From: an uncultured Ignavibacteria bacterium
GTDB lineage: Bacteria; Bacteroidota; Ignavibacteria; Kapaibacteriales; Kapaibacteriaceae
NCBI GenBank assembly: GCA_903939735.1
Contig: CAJAIA010000044.1
Coordinates: 1 to 37,437, forward strand
Length of the DNA stretch: 37,437 bases
Reading direction: 5' to 3'
Shown: piece after piece, positions 15,996-25,654 of the stretch
Layout: each line of letters begins with the position of its first letter
How positions within the stretch are numbered: the stretch's first letter is position 1
The notes under the pieces: model-generated
Database searches by the model: none
What the model saw: only the letters and a program-made list of their open reading frames with translations
What the model was told of the DNA's origin: nothing
Translations under genes and position numbers: made by a program

Positions 15996-17342
15996 TTAGG
16001 AGAGCGCACCAGCACGTCCGCGAATCTTGCCCGTCTTCATGAAGCCGTCATAGTGACGCATCAGGAGGAATGACTCAATCTGCTGGAGCGTGTCGAGCGC
16101 TACACCAACAATGATGAGAAGACTTGTACCGCCAAAGAACGAAGCAAAGACTGGTGGAACCTGAAGTACCGACATCGCAAACGTTGGAAGAATCGCGATG
16201 AGAGCAAGGAAGATTGCACCAGGCAATGTGATACGCGTAAGAATGTTCTCGATGTACTCCGACGTAGCTTCACCTGGGCGAACGCCAGGAATGAACCCGC
16301 CGTTACGCTTCATGTTGTCAGCTACTTCCTTCGGGTTGAAGGCAATCGCTGTGTAGAAGTACGTGAAGAACACGATCATCAATCCGAACACAACCGCATA
16401 AAACGGTGATGTTTCGCTGAAGCTTTGCGCAACGCCCTGCCAGAACTTGCTCTCCGGGAAGAACGACGCAAATGTTGCAGGAATGAACAGGATCGATTGA
16501 GCAAAGATGATCGGCATAACGCCAGCTGTGTTCACGCGGAGCGGGATGTACTGCGTAGTACCGCCATACACCTTACGACCAACAACACGCTTAGCGTACT
16601 GAACCGGAATACGACGAGCCCCCTGCGTGATCAAAATCACAGCGGCGATGACTCCCAACAAGAATGTCAGCAACACAAGGTCGACCACAAGCAAGCGCGA
16701 GCCTGCATCGATCAAGCCAATTTCTTGCATGATCGCCGTTGGGAAGCGAGCAATGATGCCGATGAAAATGATAAGCGAGATACCGTTGCCAAGTCCGCGG
16801 TCTGTGATTTGCTCACCGACCCACATCAAACCAACCGTACCTGCCGTCAGAATCAGAATCGAAGAAATCGTAAAGAACATCCCAGGATCTGGAACGACCG
16901 ACATGCCGCCGGCGCCTACTGTTGTCTGGGCAACTTTAACGGTAACGCCCCATGCCTGAAGTGCCGCAATCGGCACTGTAAGCAGACGCGTGTATTGATT
17001 GATCTTGCGACGTCCATCCTCGCCCTCACGCTGGAGCTTCTGCAGACTTGGCAGAACCACACCGGCGATTTGGAGAATGATGCTCGCAGAAATGTATGGC
17101 ATGATACCGAGAGCGAAGATCGCAGCGTTCGAGAACGCTCCACCCACGAACATGTCGTACAGTCCGAAGATCGTGCCTTGGTTTGTAGCCGCAGCATCTT
17201 TGAGCAATGTCACATCGACGCCCGGGATCGTAATAAACGAACCCACGCGAACAGCCAGCAGTGCGATCAGTGTAAACACGATCCGCTGGCGAAGCTCTTC
17301 GATCCGGAACATGTTCCGGAACGTGGTAACGATATTAGCCAT
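15996..17342 (-). CDS. secY: Protein translocase subunit SecY
   Basis: The integral membrane protein has 448 residues and about ten transmembrane helices. It forms the Sec channel with SecE and SecG. IYDMFVGGAFSNAAIFALGIMPYISASI (read as GLYDMFVGG then FALGIMPYISASII) is the typical TM2 plug and lateral-gate region. ATG 17342 overlaps the rplO stop by eight bases (ATGGCTAA). An upstream in-frame start at 17372 would extend into rplO and is not needed. Confidence 0.97.
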   Translation of the reverse strand: MANIVTTFRNMFRIEELRQRIVFTLIALLAVRVGSFITIPGVDVTLLKDAAATNQGTIFGLYDMFVGGAFSNAAIFALGIMPYISASIILQIAGVVLPSLQKLQREGEDGRRKINQYTRLLTVPIAALQAWGVTVKVAQTTVGAGGMSVVPDPGMFFTISSILILTAGTVGLMWVGEQITDRGLGNGISLIIFIGIIARFPTAIMQEIGLIDAGSRLLVVDLVLLTFLLGVIAAVILITQGARRIPVQYAKRVVGRKVYGGTTQYIPLRVNTAGVMPIIFAQSILFIPATFASFFPESKFWQGVAQSFSETSPFYAVVFGLMIVFFTYFYTAIAFNPKEVADNMKRNGGFIPGVRPGEATSEYIENILTRITLPGAIFLALIAILPTFAMSVLQVPPVFASFFGGTSLLIIVGVALDTLQQIESFLLMRHYDGFMKTGKIRGRAGALS

Positions 17343-17796
17343 TGACGGTAACCGCTCCTCCGGCTGATTCAATCTTCTGCTTGGCTGCTTCAGAGATCTT
17401 ATCGCACGTTACAGCAAGCTTCGCGGAAAGCTCACCGTTTCCAAGAATCTTCACAGGTGCTGACTTCTTGCGAATTACACCAAGCGAATACAGGATGTCC
17501 TTGCTTACTACACCATCAGCGATCTGTTTCTCATCGACAAGACGCTGAAGTGTAGCGACATTGACTTCTGAGTATTCGATGCGGTTGATGTTCGTAAAGC
17601 CGAACTTCGGGATACGACGCGTGAGCGTCATCTGTCCGCCTTCGAAGCCGCGGCTTTGGTGTCCGCCACTACGTGACTGGTGACCCTTGTGACCACGTGT
17701 GGATGTACCACCGTGACCAGAGCCTGCACCACGACCAATGCGCTTCTTCTTATGACGTGAGCCCGGAGCGGGCGAAAGATTTCCGATGTGTTTCAT
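17335..17796 (-). CDS. rplO: 50S ribosomal protein L15
   Basis: The protein has 153 residues. The Gly/Arg-rich N-terminus (HKKKRIGRGAGSGHGGTSTR) threads into 23S rRNA, and the QSRGFEGGQMTLTRRIPKFGF region is the family signature. It starts eight bases after rpmD and its end overlaps secY, as in the standard spc operon. Confidence 0.97.
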   Translation of the reverse strand: MKHIGNLSPAPGSRHKKKRIGRGAGSGHGGTSTRGHKGHQSRSGGHQSRGFEGGQMTLTRRIPKFGFTNINRIEYSEVNVATLQRLVDEKQIADGVVSKDILYSLGVIRKKSAPVKILGNGELSAKLAVTCDKISEAAKQKIESAGGAVTVNG

Positions 17797-17804
17797 GATA
17801 GGCC

Positions 17805-17987
17805 TCAGTCTGCGATCTCTTCAACGGTCACAAGGTGGCGAACAGTGTTTACCATGCCAAGCGTTTGAGCATTCTTTGGCTTGATAGAAACATAGTTCGG
17901 GCGGCCAAGGCCAAGAGCCTTGATTGTCGCCTTTTGGTTTTGCAGAGCGCCGATGATCGAACGCACTTGGGTGATCTTCAATTTCAT
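17805..17987 (-). CDS. rpmD: 50S ribosomal protein L30
   Basis: The protein has 60 residues, MKLKITQVRSIIGALQNQ at the N-terminus and LGLGRPN in the middle, as expected for bacterial L30. ATG 17987 is chosen because the family begins here and an SD-like GGAGAACCCC lies upstream; the longer frame reads into rpsE. Confidence 0.96.
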   Translation of the reverse strand: MKLKITQVRSIIGALQNQKATIKALGLGRPNYVSIKPKNAQTLGMVNTVRHLVTVEEIAD

Positions 17988-18006
17988 GTTGGGGTTCTCC
18001 TCTTGC

Positions 18007-18510
18007 TTAGCCTTGAAGCACCTTCTCGAGCGAAACACCGCGGCGCGCAGCGACAGCGGCAGCATCTTCGAGTTGCATCAGAGCGTTCATGGTTGCCTTA
18101 ACCGTGTTGTGCGGGTTCGACGAACCTTGGGACTTTGTCAATACGTCTGTTACGCCAGCAAGCTCAAGGATGGCGCGGACACCACCGGCGGCGATAACAC
18201 CTGTACCAGGAGTCGCAGGGCGGATGAGCACCTTCGCAGCACCGAAGCGACCAATCACTTCGTGTGGGACTGTGCCATTCAACACGCGAACCTTTACGAC
18301 AGACTTCTTCGCTGCCTCAGTTGCCTTTGTCACGGCGTTCGATACTTCGCCCGCCTTGCCAAGACCATAACCAACATGACCGGCTTCGTCACCGACAACA
18401 ACCATTGCTGAGAAGTTGAACCGACGTCCACCCTTCACAACCTTCGCTGTGCGACCGACGTATACGATCTTGTCCTTGAGGTTGAGATCCGATACTTTTT
18501 GCTTTGCCAC
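18007..18510 (-). CDS. rpsE: 30S ribosomal protein S5
   Basis: The protein has 167 residues. It carries the double-stranded RNA-binding-like N-domain ([37 protein letters not shown]) and the C-domain around [19 protein letters not shown]5 lines the mRNA entry channel and affects decoding accuracy. The start is GTG at 18510 with CGGAG upstream. Confidence 0.97.
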   Translation of the reverse strand: MAKQKVSDLNLKDKIVYVGRTAKVVKGGRRFNFSAMVVVGDEAGHVGYGLGKAGEVSNAVTKATEAAKKSVVKVRVLNGTVPHEVIGRFGAAKVLIRPATPGTGVIAAGGVRAILELAGVTDVLTKSQGSSNPHNTVKATMNALMQLEDAAAVAARRGVSLEKVLQG

Positions 18511-18536
18511 GTAATCAGCTCCGTTTTCGTTCTGCG

Positions 18537-18905
18537 TTAGAAATCAAGACCGGCTTCGCGCGCAGAGTCTGCAAGCGCTTTCACACGGCCGTGGTAGAGG
18601 AACCCGTTGCGATCAAACGCAACCTTGGAAACCTTCGCTGCCTTTGCACGCTCAGCAAGGAGTGTACCAACCAGACGACTTTCTTCCGTCTTTGTCAAAC
18701 CAGCTGCCTTCGCACGTACATCTGCGTCCATCGTTGAAGCCGACACAACCGTGGTTGCTGCCACGTCGTCGATGATCTGCGCATAGATGTGATTGAGCGA
18801 ACGGAACACCGTCAGGCGTAGTCGTGCTGGCGTACCCGTGATGTCCTTGCGAACACGGCGGTTACGGCGAGCATAGCGTACGTTTTTGAGTTTAATGCGA
18901 TTCAT
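18537..18905 (-). CDS. rplR: 50S ribosomal protein L18
   Basis: The protein has 122 residues. [20 protein letters not shown] followed by HIYAQIIDD and the C-terminal [24 protein letters not shown] are L18 signatures. It binds 5S rRNA together with L5. It lies 14 bases after rplF. Confidence 0.97.
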   Translation of the reverse strand: MNRIKLKNVRYARRNRRVRKDITGTPARLRLTVFRSLNHIYAQIIDDVAATTVVSASTMDADVRAKAAGLTKTEESRLVGTLLAERAKAAKVSKVAFDRNGFLYHGRVKALADSAREAGLDF

Positions 18906-18919
18906 GGTTCGTGTTCTCC

Positions 18920-19459
18920 TTACTTGCCTGCCGACTTACCTGCCTTGCGGCGGATGTATTCACCTTCGTAGCGGATACCCTTGCCCTTGTACGGCTCAGG
19001 TGGACGAAGCTTGCGAACCTTGGCCGCAACTTCACCGACGAGGTGCTTGTTGATACCCTTCACTGCAAATGCTGTTGGCGTAGCAACCGCAAACTCCACG
19101 CCATCTGGTGGCATGAACAAGATTGGGTGCGAATAGCCCAGCGACAGCAGAAGGTTCTTTCCGCGAAGCTCAACCTTGTAACCCACACCTTCTACCTGGA
19201 GGTTGCGCGTGAATCCATTGGAAACACCTTCGACCATCCATGCGATGTGAGCACGCGTGAGACCGTGCAGAGCACGTACCTTCTTGTCGTCGTTTGCGCG
19301 TGTGAACGTCAGCGTCTGACCTTCCATCACCGGAGTGATCGTTGGGTCAACCGTGAACGTGAGTTCTCCCTTTGGTCCCTTCACCGTGCAGAGTCCGCTA
19401 TCGAACTTCACGTTGACGTTAGTTGGGACGGGAATTGGTTTTTTGCCTACTCGTGACAT
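18920..19459 (-). CDS. rplF: 50S ribosomal protein L6
   Basis: The protein has 179 residues and two repeated alpha/beta domains. [11 protein letters not shown] at the start, [12 protein letters not shown], and the C-terminal signature [11 protein letters not shown] are present. It is located near the factor-binding site of the large subunit. Confidence 0.97.
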   Translation of the reverse strand: MSRVGKKPIPVPTNVNVKFDSGLCTVKGPKGELTFTVDPTITPVMEGQTLTFTRANDDKKVRALHGLTRAHIAWMVEGVSNGFTRNLQVEGVGYKVELRGKNLLLSLGYSHPILFMPPDGVEFAVATPTAFAVKGINKHLVGEVAAKVRKLRPPEPYKGKGIRYEGEYIRRKAGKSAGK

Positions 19460-19483
19460 TGTCGTTTGCTCCTGCTTCTCTTC

Positions 19484-19879
19484 TTACCAGATTGTGCACA
19501 GCACTTCACCGCCCACGTTCTCGCGGCGTGCTTGTTTGTCCGTCATCACACCACGAGGTGTAGAGATGATCGCAACACCCAAACCATTGCGTACGCGTGG
19601 GAGCTTGTCGGCCGGTGCGTAGATGCGACGTCCAGGCTTGCTGACGCGACGCACCTCACGTATCACTGGGTCGCCAAGGTGATAGCGCAACTTTAGCGTG
19701 AGAACTCCTTGCTTGTTGTCTTCAACACGCGAGAAGTCGAGGATGAATCCCTGGTCCTTGAGGATCTCAGCGATTGCAACCTTAAGGTTAGACGCGGGCA
19801 CGTCAACGGTCTTATGCTTTGCAGCAGAGGCGTTGCGAATGCGCGTAATGAAATCGGCGATGGTATCTGTGACTGGCAT
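19484..19879 (-). CDS. rpsH: 30S ribosomal protein S8
   Basis: The protein has 131 residues: DTIADFITRIRNASAAKH at the N-terminus and the C-terminal GLGVAIISTPRGVMTDKQARR signature. It binds the central domain of 16S rRNA early in assembly; in other bacteria it represses the spc operon, which has not been shown here. Confidence 0.97.
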   Translation of the reverse strand: MPVTDTIADFITRIRNASAAKHKTVDVPASNLKVAIAEILKDQGFILDFSRVEDNKQGVLTLKLRYHLGDPVIREVRRVSKPGRRIYAPADKLPRVRNGLGVAIISTPRGVMTDKQARRENVGGEVLCTIW

Positions 19880-19924
19880 AGTCGTCGTCTTGGTCGTGTT
19901 CGAAAATCAGGGGGCTAACCTGTG

Positions 19925-20194
19925 TTACCAGCTTGCCTTGCGCATTCCAGGAATCTTGCCTTCGAGGGCGAGAAGCCGGAATACGTTTCGGCAGAGGCCG
20001 AACTTGCGATAGACGCCCTTCCCGCGGCCTGTTACGAGGCAACGGTTGCGGACACGTGTTGGAGAGCTGTTGCGGGGAAGCTTTTGAAGCCCCACCATGT
20101 CGCCTGCCGCCTTGAGTTCGGCACGCTTTGCAGCGTACTTCTCTGCGAGACGGATGCGCTTCTTATTTCGAGCGATGACGGAAGTCTTGGCCAT
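19925..20194 (-). CDS. rpsN: 30S ribosomal protein S14
   Basis: The protein has 89 residues. [13 protein letters not shown] at the start and [24 protein letters not shown], then IPGMRKASW at the end, are S14 signatures. It lacks the CxxC zinc pairs, so it is the zinc-free type, here in the short 89-residue form. ATG 20194 is chosen over 20239, which would read into rplE. Confidence 0.97.
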   Translation of the reverse strand: MAKTSVIARNKKRIRLAEKYAAKRAELKAAGDMVGLQKLPRNSSPTRVRNRCLVTGRGKGVYRKFGLCRNVFRLLALEGKIPGMRKASW

Positions 20195-20210
20195 GAAATT
20201 CTCGTGATTC

Positions 20211-20837
20211 TTAGTCGCGTTTACGGAATGGGAACCCAAACTCTTGAAGAAGCGCGTGTGCTTCTTCGTCTGTCGTTGCCGACGTTACGAACGTGATGTC
20301 CATACCGTTGATCTTCGAAACCTTGTCCACATCAATTTCAGGGAAGATGATCTGTTCCTTGACACCGATGGTGTAGTTCCCGCGTCCATCGAAGCTCTTG
20401 TCGCTAAAACCGCGGAAGTCACGGATACGTGGAGCAGCGATGTTGATGAAGCGATCGAGGAACTCATACATGTTCGCACGGCGGAGCGTGACGCGTGCAC
20501 CGATTGGCATGCCTTCACGAAGCTTGAAGTTAGCGATCGACTTGCGTGCGCGCGATACAGCTGGACGCTGACCGACGATCAATTCAAGTTCGTTCACTGC
20601 TGACTGCAGTTGCTTCGTGTCCTGCGTTGCCGCACCGACGCCGATGTTGATCGCGATCTTCTCGATCCGCGGCACCTGCATTGGGCTACCGTAGTTAAAA
20701 CGCTTCATCAGCGCCGGCACCACGTGGTCCTTGTAGAAGGCATGCAGCCGGGCCGGGACGCGCACGTCCTCGATTTCCTCGAGGCGTGGACCCTCTGGCT
20801 TGAACTGGTCCCTCTTTGATGACGTTGCTTTTGCCAT
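20211..20837 (-). CDS. rplE: 50S ribosomal protein L5 with N-terminal extension
   Basis: The protein has 208 residues, against about 180 in most bacteria. The usual start is matched by [19 protein letters not shown] near residue 29; the 25 or so residues before it ([19 protein letters not shown]) are an extra charged arm. Core signatures are [15 protein letters not shown] and the [18 protein letters not shown] loop that contacts the P-site tRNA. ATG 20837 has AAGGAA upstream. A GTG at 20765 with its own GAGGA-like sequence would give the canonical length, so the long form is likely but not certain. Confidence 0.95.
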   Translation of the reverse strand: MAKATSSKRDQFKPEGPRLEEIEDVRVPARLHAFYKDHVVPALMKRFNYGSPMQVPRIEKIAINIGVGAATQDTKQLQSAVNELELIVGQRPAVSRARKSIANFKLREGMPIGARVTLRRANMYEFLDRFINIAAPRIRDFRGFSDKSFDGRGNYTIGVKEQIIFPEIDVDKVSKINGMDITFVTSATTDEEAHALLQEFGFPFRKRD

Positions 20838-20868
20838 GATCTATCAGTTCCTTCGACGTTCGTCTGGT

Positions 20869-21189
20869 TTAGATTTCTTCGCCTGTGGTCTTCGCAATGC
20901 GCTTAACCACTGTCTTGCCACTGACAACCGAGCGCTCACGCGTTACACGCGTTGGCTTACCCTTCTTGTCGGCAAGTTGGACGTTTGAGTAGTGAATCGG
21001 TGCTTCGACGGAAATGATTCCGCCGTTTGGATGTTGTTGCGATGGGCGAACTGCCTTCTTGCGAAGATTCACGCCTTCGATCAACACCTGCATCGTTGAT
21101 GGATGCACCTGGAGTACGCGTCCAGTTGCTCCCTTGTTGTTTCCTGCGACCACTACAACAGTGTCGCCCTTTTTGATCTTGAGCTTCAT
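20869..21189 (-). CDS. rplX: 50S ribosomal protein L24
   Basis: The KOW-domain protein has 106 residues. KLKIKKGDTVVVVAGNNKGATGRVLQV is the assembly-initiating KOW motif, and the middle part reads VNLRKKAVRPSQQHPNGGI. It follows rplN by eight bases. Confidence 0.97.
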   Translation of the reverse strand: MKLKIKKGDTVVVVAGNNKGATGRVLQVHPSTMQVLIEGVNLRKKAVRPSQQHPNGGIISVEAPIHYSNVQLADKKGKPTRVTRERSVVSGKTVVKRIAKTTGEEI

Positions 21190-21197
21190 CGTATACC

Positions 21198-21566
21198 TCA
21201 GAGCACCTCGGGTGCGAGGGAAATGATCTTCATAAACGAGCGTTCGCGAAGTTCACGGGCAACTGGCCCGAAAATGCGAGTGCCGCGAGGATCGTTGTTG
21301 TTGTTAATGATAACGGCAGCGTTTTCGTCGAAGCGGATGAACGAGCCATCACGGCGGCGTATTTCCTTCTTCGTGCGAACAATCACGGCCTTCACCACTT
21401 CGCCCTTCTTCACAGCGCCGGCTGGCAGTGCTGCCTTCACCGAGCACACAACGATGTCGCCCACCGTTGCATAGCGCTTGCCGTGTCCGCCCAACACACG
21501 GATGCAACGCAGTTTGCGTGCGCCCGAGTTGTCAGCTACCACGAGATTTGACTCTTCTTGAACCAT
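21198..21566 (-). CDS. rplN: 50S ribosomal protein L14
   Basis: The protein has 122 residues. [24 protein letters not shown] and [20 protein letters not shown] are invariant L14 features. It forms bridge B5/B8 with the small subunit. Confidence 0.98.
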   Translation of the reverse strand: MVQEESNLVVADNSGARKLRCIRVLGGHGKRYATVGDIVVCSVKAALPAGAVKKGEVVKAVIVRTKKEIRRRDGSFIRFDENAAVIINNNNDPRGTRIFGPVARELRERSFMKIISLAPEVL

Positions 21567-21578
21567 GTCCGTACTCCC

Positions 21579-21857
21579 TTACTGCGCTCGTTCGATGATC
21601 TCCACAAGCGCCCAACGCTTGCGGGCACTTAGTGGACGGCTCTCGATAACCTTGACAACGTCGCCGATGTTGCACTCATTCTTTTCATCGTGCGCCATCA
21701 CCTTGGTCGTCTGCTTGAAATACTTGCGATACAGCGGATGTGCCACTTGGCGCTCGATCGCGACAACGATAGTCTTGTCCGCCTTGTTGCTCACAACCTT
21801 ACCCGTACGCGTCTTGCGGCGCGTTGTCGGTGTGGTTGTTGGTGTTGCGTCTGCCAT
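21579..21857 (-). CDS. rpsQ: 30S ribosomal protein S17
   Basis: The OB-fold protein has 92 residues. [20 protein letters not shown] and the [18 protein letters not shown] segment identify S17. A short Thr/Pro-rich N-terminal leader ([14 protein letters not shown]) precedes the core. Confidence 0.97.
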   Translation of the reverse strand: MADATPTTTPTTRRKTRTGKVVSNKADKTIVVAIERQVAHPLYRKYFKQTTKVMAHDEKNECNIGDVVKVIESRPLSARKRWALVEIIERAQ

Positions 21858-21871
21858 GATATTAATCCGAT

Positions 21872-22078
21872 TCAGTTGGCGTTGTTCTTGCGCTCGTGGA
21901 GAATAGTCTTCATCCGCGCGATGTCCTTGCGGAGCGTCTTGATGCTTGACGAATCTTGCAGCTGGCTCAGAGCAAGCTGAAAACGCAGACGCGTCACGTT
22001 CTCTTCACTTTCCTTCACGAAGCCTTCAAGTTCTTGCGTGCTGAGCGAGCGGAGGTCTTCTGCCTTACGTGCCTTCAT
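21872..22078 (-). CDS. rpmC: 50S ribosomal protein L29
   Basis: The two-helix protein has 68 residues ([20 protein letters not shown], then [20 protein letters not shown]). It is located at the polypeptide exit and contacts trigger factor and SRP. Its start lies two bases after the rplP stop. Confidence 0.97.
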   Translation of the reverse strand: MKARKAEDLRSLSTQELEGFVKESEENVTRLRFQLALSQLQDSSSIKTLRKDIARMKTILHERKNNAN

Positions 22079-22080
22079 GA

Positions 22081-22503
22081 TTATCCTCCTTCAAGATCTA
22101 CGCGTTGAACGAACTTGCACTTGATCGGCAGCTTGTGGATGGCCAGGCGCACAGCTTCCTGCGCACGCTCCTTAGACACCCCATCGATCTCGAACAAGAT
22201 GCGACCAGGCTTCACCACGGCTACCCAGAATTCTGGATTACCCTTACCGGAACCCATTCGGGTTTCGGCTGGCTTCTTGGTTACCGGCTTGTCCGGGAAG
22301 ATCCGGATCCACACCTTACCATCGCGTCGGAGGTATCGATTGATAGCGATACGTGCCGATTCGATCTGGCGGTTGGTGATCCAGGCTGCTTCCAGCGCCT
22401 TCAAACCGAATGAACCAAATGCGACCGTCGAACCACGGTAGGCCTTACCGCGACGGCGGCCCCGTTGGGTCTTGCGATGCTTAACTCGTTTTGGGATGAG
22501 CAT
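22081..22503 (-). CDS. rplP: 50S ribosomal protein L16
   Basis: The protein has 140 residues. [19 protein letters not shown] and [22 protein letters not shown] are diagnostic. L16 organises the A-site region of the large subunit. Confidence 0.98.
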   Translation of the reverse strand: MLIPKRVKHRKTQRGRRRGKAYRGSTVAFGSFGLKALEAAWITNRQIESARIAINRYLRRDGKVWIRIFPDKPVTKKPAETRMGSGKGNPEFWVAVVKPGRILFEIDGVSKERAQEAVRLAIHKLPIKCKFVQRVDLEGG

Positions 22504-22523
22504 GTCGTTGCCTTACGCCTGAC

Positions 22524-23171
22524 TTACTGTTCCTTGTTCTGTTGCTTGCCGATAACGTCACCACGGCAGATCCACACCTTCACGCCAATCGATCCGTACA
22601 CCGTCTCTGCACGACCTTGTGCATAGTCGATATCTGCGCGGAGTGTATGCAGTGGTACGCGGCCTTCCTTGTACTGTTCCTGACGTGTCATGTCTGCACC
22701 GCCGAGGCGGCCGCTACACATCACACGTACGCCTTCTGCGCCAACACGCATGGTGCTGCTCACTGCGTTCTTCATTGCACGACGGAAGGAAATACGACCT
22801 TCCAATTGCGCTGCAATGTTGTCAGCCACGAGTTGCGCGTCGAGTTCAGGACGCTTGATCTCACTGATGAGAATCTTTACTTCCTTCTTCGTCAACTTGC
22901 GGAGTTCTTCTTCGAGCTGCGCAATGTCCTTGCCCGAGCGACCAATGATCACGCCTGGACGTGATGTGTTGATCGTCACGCGAAGTTGCTTCGCTGTGCG
23001 CTCAACGATGATGCGCGCTACACCGGCCTTCTTAAGACGGCTCTTGATGTAGTTGCGAACCATGAGGTCCTCTTGCAGCTTCTCTGCGACGTTCTTCTCA
23101 TCGAACCAGTTGGCTTCCCACTGGCGAATGATGCCAAGACGCAGACCGATCGGATTTGTCTTCTGACCCAC
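22524..23171 (-). CDS. rpsC: 30S ribosomal protein S3
   Basis: The protein has 215 residues. GQKTNPIGLRLGIIR opens it, a KH domain with PGVIIGRSGKDI follows, and the C-terminal domain holds GRISFRRAMK and GRLGGADMTR. The start is GTG at 23171, supported by GGAG seven bases upstream and by the family N-terminus; the longer frame from 23246 reads into rplV. S3 forms part of the mRNA entry and helicase site. Confidence 0.97.
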   Translation of the reverse strand: MGQKTNPIGLRLGIIRQWEANWFDEKNVAEKLQEDLMVRNYIKSRLKKAGVARIIVERTAKQLRVTINTSRPGVIIGRSGKDIAQLEEELRKLTKKEVKILISEIKRPELDAQLVADNIAAQLEGRISFRRAMKNAVSSTMRVGAEGVRVMCSGRLGGADMTRQEQYKEGRVPLHTLRADIDYAQGRAETVYGSIGVKVWICRGDVIGKQQNKEQ

Positions 23172-23184
23172 TGATGAACTCCGA

Positions 23185-23523
23185 TTACTGTTTCGTTGAA
23201 ACGACGATGGTGAGATGATGCGAGCGCTTGCGGATGCGAAACGCACGGCCCATCGGAGCTGGCGAAATCCGCTTCATCGTCGGACCTGGGTCGACGAAAC
23301 ACTCTTTCACAATAATGGACTCAGGATCGATGCCCGCATCCTTGTTTGTGAGGTTGCTGATCGCAGACTTGAGCGTGAGCTCAGCCACAGATCCGGCAGC
23401 CTTGTCCGAAAATTGCAGAAGGTTCAGAGCCTCCTGTGCTGACTTGCCACGAATCAGGTCGATCACAAGACGCATCTTGCGAGGCGACGACCGGTTGTAG
23501 CGTTTGATAGCGCGTGCTTCCAT
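23185..23523 (-). CDS. rplV: 50S ribosomal protein L22
   Basis: The protein has 112 residues: YNRSSPRKMRLVIDLIRGK at the N-terminus and the tunnel hairpin ending in GRAFRIRKRSHHLTIVV. Its loop lines the exit tunnel, where macrolides and stalling peptides act in other bacteria. Confidence 0.97.
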   Translation of the reverse strand: MEARAIKRYNRSSPRKMRLVIDLIRGKSAQEALNLLQFSDKAAGSVAELTLKSAISNLTNKDAGIDPESIIVKECFVDPGPTMKRISPAPMGRAFRIRKRSHHLTIVVSTKQ

Positions 23524-23532
23524 CGTTCGTCC

Positions 23533-23820
23533 TTACTTCCTACCCGTTTTGAGATCTTTCCGGTTGCCTGCATGACCACGGTATGTACGAGTCGGTGAAA
23601 ATTCGCCGAGCTTGTGACCTACCATGTTTTCTGTTACATACACCGGAATGAACTTGTTGCCGTTGTGAACCGCAAGCGTGTGACCTACGAATTCCGGCGA
23701 AATCGTTGATGCGCGCGACCATGTCTTGATCACGGCCTTCTTGCCCGAGTCATTCATCGCTTCAACCTTCTTTACCAGCTTGAAGCTGACAAACGGCTCT
23801 TTCTTCAGTGAACGTGGCAT
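23533..23820 (-). CDS. rpsS: 30S ribosomal protein S19
   Basis: The protein has 95 residues: [11 protein letters not shown] at the start, then [20 protein letters not shown] and the [14 protein letters not shown] signature near the end. It is located in the head of the small subunit with S13. Confidence 0.97.
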   Translation of the reverse strand: MPRSLKKEPFVSFKLVKKVEAMNDSGKKAVIKTWSRASTISPEFVGHTLAVHNGNKFIPVYVTENMVGHKLGEFSPTRTYRGHAGNRKDLKTGRK

Positions 23821-23844
23821 TCTCGATTACTCCGTGTTCTACAG

Positions 23845-24681
23845 TTACGCGTTACGACGACGAATGATCATGTCATCCGAAGCATTCTTCTTCTTACGTG
23901 TCTTCAAGCCCTTGGCCAGCTGACCCCATGGCGAACGCAAGTGCTTGCGACCACCACCAGACTTCGAGCGACCTTCACCACCACCGTTCGGGTGATCGAT
24001 TGGGTTCATGGCCATACCGCGAGTCTGCGGACGAACACCGAACCAACGCATGCGACCAGCCTTACCGTACGAGATGTTTTCGTGTGATCCGTTGCTGACG
24101 ACGCCGATCGTTGCCATGCATACAGCAGGAACCATGCGGATTTCACCAGACGGGAGCTTGATTTGAGCCTTACCGTTGTCAACACCAACGAACTGAGCCG
24201 ATGTACCAGCCGAACGAACCATCTGTCCGCCCTTGCCTGGCTTGAGCTCAATGTTGTGGATGAAGTATCCAACAGGAATCTTCGACAATGGGAGCGAGTT
24301 GCCGTCCTTTGGCTCGGCCATCTCACCACTCATGATCTTCTGACCAACCTTGAGCTTATCTGGCGCGATGATGTAGCGCTTTTCTCCATCTGCATACTCA
24401 ACAAGAGCAATGCGGCATGTACGATTTGGATCGTACTCGATCGTCATGACCGTCGCCTCTACACCGAGCTTGTTGCGCTTGAAGTCGATAATGCGGTACA
24501 TACGCTTGTGTCCACCACCGCGGTGACGCGATGTGACACGACCAGTGTTGTTCCGTCCACCCGACTTCTTGATCGGTTCGAGGAGGCTCTTCTCTGGCTT
24601 TGATGTCGTGATCTCGTCGAACGTGCTAATGCTATAGTAGCGCGTTCCAGGCGTGATCGGTTTGAGGTTGCGTGTTGCCAT
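23845..24681 (-). CDS. rplB: 50S ribosomal protein L2
   Basis: The protein has 278 residues. [19 protein letters not shown], the central [17 protein letters not shown] domain, and [20 protein letters not shown] with the conserved peptidyl-transferase-proximal His are all present. Confidence 0.98.
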   Translation of the reverse strand: MATRNLKPITPGTRYYSISTFDEITTSKPEKSLLEPIKKSGGRNNTGRVTSRHRGGGHKRMYRIIDFKRNKLGVEATVMTIEYDPNRTCRIALVEYADGEKRYIIAPDKLKVGQKIMSGEMAEPKDGNSLPLSKIPVGYFIHNIELKPGKGGQMVRSAGTSAQFVGVDNGKAQIKLPSGEIRMVPAVCMATIGVVSNGSHENISYGKAGRMRWFGVRPQTRGMAMNPIDHPNGGGEGRSKSGGGRKHLRSPWGQLAKGLKTRKKKNASDDMIIRRRNA

Positions 24682-24697
24682 GATTCAAATTCTCCGC

Positions 24698-25000
24698 TTA
24701 GTCTTCCGCGCCTTCGCCGGAAACGATATCGATGGTCTGCCCTTCCTTCAACGTCACGTAGGCCTTCTTCTTCAGGTTCGTACGACCAACCTGAGCGCCG
24801 CGACGTGTCATGCGCGACTTGACCTTACCCTTTGTACGTACCGTGCGGATGGTGATCGCTTCGACATCAAACATTTGCTTGATCGCCGCGCGGATCTGCA
24901 GCTTATTTGAGTTTGGATCAACTTCGAACACATACTGTCGAAGTGCTCCAACCTTCGTTGCCTTCTCTGTGATGATCGGCTTCTTCAAGACTGTGATCAT
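24698..25000 (-). CDS. rplW: 50S ribosomal protein L23
   Basis: The protein has 100 residues: LKKPIITEKATKVGALRQYVFEV and RRGAQVGRTNLKKKAYVTL. It docks trigger factor and SRP at the tunnel exit. Its ATG shares one base with the rplD stop (TAATG). Confidence 0.97.
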   Translation of the reverse strand: MITVLKKPIITEKATKVGALRQYVFEVDPNSNKLQIRAAIKQMFDVEAITIRTVRTKGKVKSRMTRRGAQVGRTNLKKKAYVTLKEGQTIDIVSGEGAED

Positions 25001-25641
25001 TATGCGTCTCCTCCGTTATCGCCGAACGAATCAGCGATCGTTGCGATGGCGCTCTTGAAGATCACGAGCTTACCGTGACTCAGAACATCGTATGCCGAAA
25101 TCTTATCAGCTGGGAAGGTCGTAAGGCCGGCGATGTTACGTGCAGACTTGACGAATGTCTCGTTAGCAGCTGGCAACAGCATCAGAACCTTTGAACCATC
25201 AACCTTGATGTTCTTCAGCATCGTAGCGACGTCACGTGTCTTCGGTGCTGCAATCGCGAAGTCTTCCACAACCACAAGGTTGTTTTCGCGAGCACGCAGC
25301 GTGAGAGCCGACTTCCGTGCAAGGCGCTTGACCTTAACTGGAAGCTCTACACGGTAGAGGTGTGGGAATGGTCCGTGCACCTTGCCACCACCCGGATTGA
25401 GCGGCGAGCGGCTTGTGCCTCGGCGAGCACCACCGGTGCCCTTTTGCTTGAATGGCTTTTTACCACCACCCGAAACCTCAGCGCGTGTCTTTACCTTGTG
25501 CGTGCCTTGGCGACGATGCGCCAAGTATGATCGCACAGCTTGGTACATCGCGTGCTCGCTGGGCTCGATACCGAAGACAGAAGCAGGAAGCTCGATTGAG
25601 CCTGCCTTCGCGCCGTCTTTCGTGAGTACATCCACAGTCAT
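25000..25641 (-). CDS. rplD: 50S ribosomal protein L4
   Basis: The protein has 213 residues. The central loop signature KTRAEVSGGGKKPFKQKGTG followed by RRGTSRSPLNPGGGKVHGP reaches the exit tunnel. ATG 25641 is chosen; the longer frame begins with TTG inside rplC. In other bacteria L4 represses the S10 operon; this is not shown here. Confidence 0.97.
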   Translation of the reverse strand: MTVDVLTKDGAKAGSIELPASVFGIEPSEHAMYQAVRSYLAHRRQGTHKVKTRAEVSGGGKKPFKQKGTGGARRGTSRSPLNPGGGKVHGPFPHLYRVELPVKVKRLARKSALTLRARENNLVVVEDFAIAAPKTRDVATMLKNIKVDGSKVLMLLPAANETFVKSARNIAGLTTFPADKISAYDVLSHGKLVIFKSAIATIADSFGDNGGDA

Positions 25642-25654
25642 GGCAATCTTCTTC

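Noticed and set aside
16425-17345. 306-codon open frame on the plus strand opposite secY
   Set aside because: It is a composition shadow of secY: no family resemblance and entirely overlapped by a certain gene.
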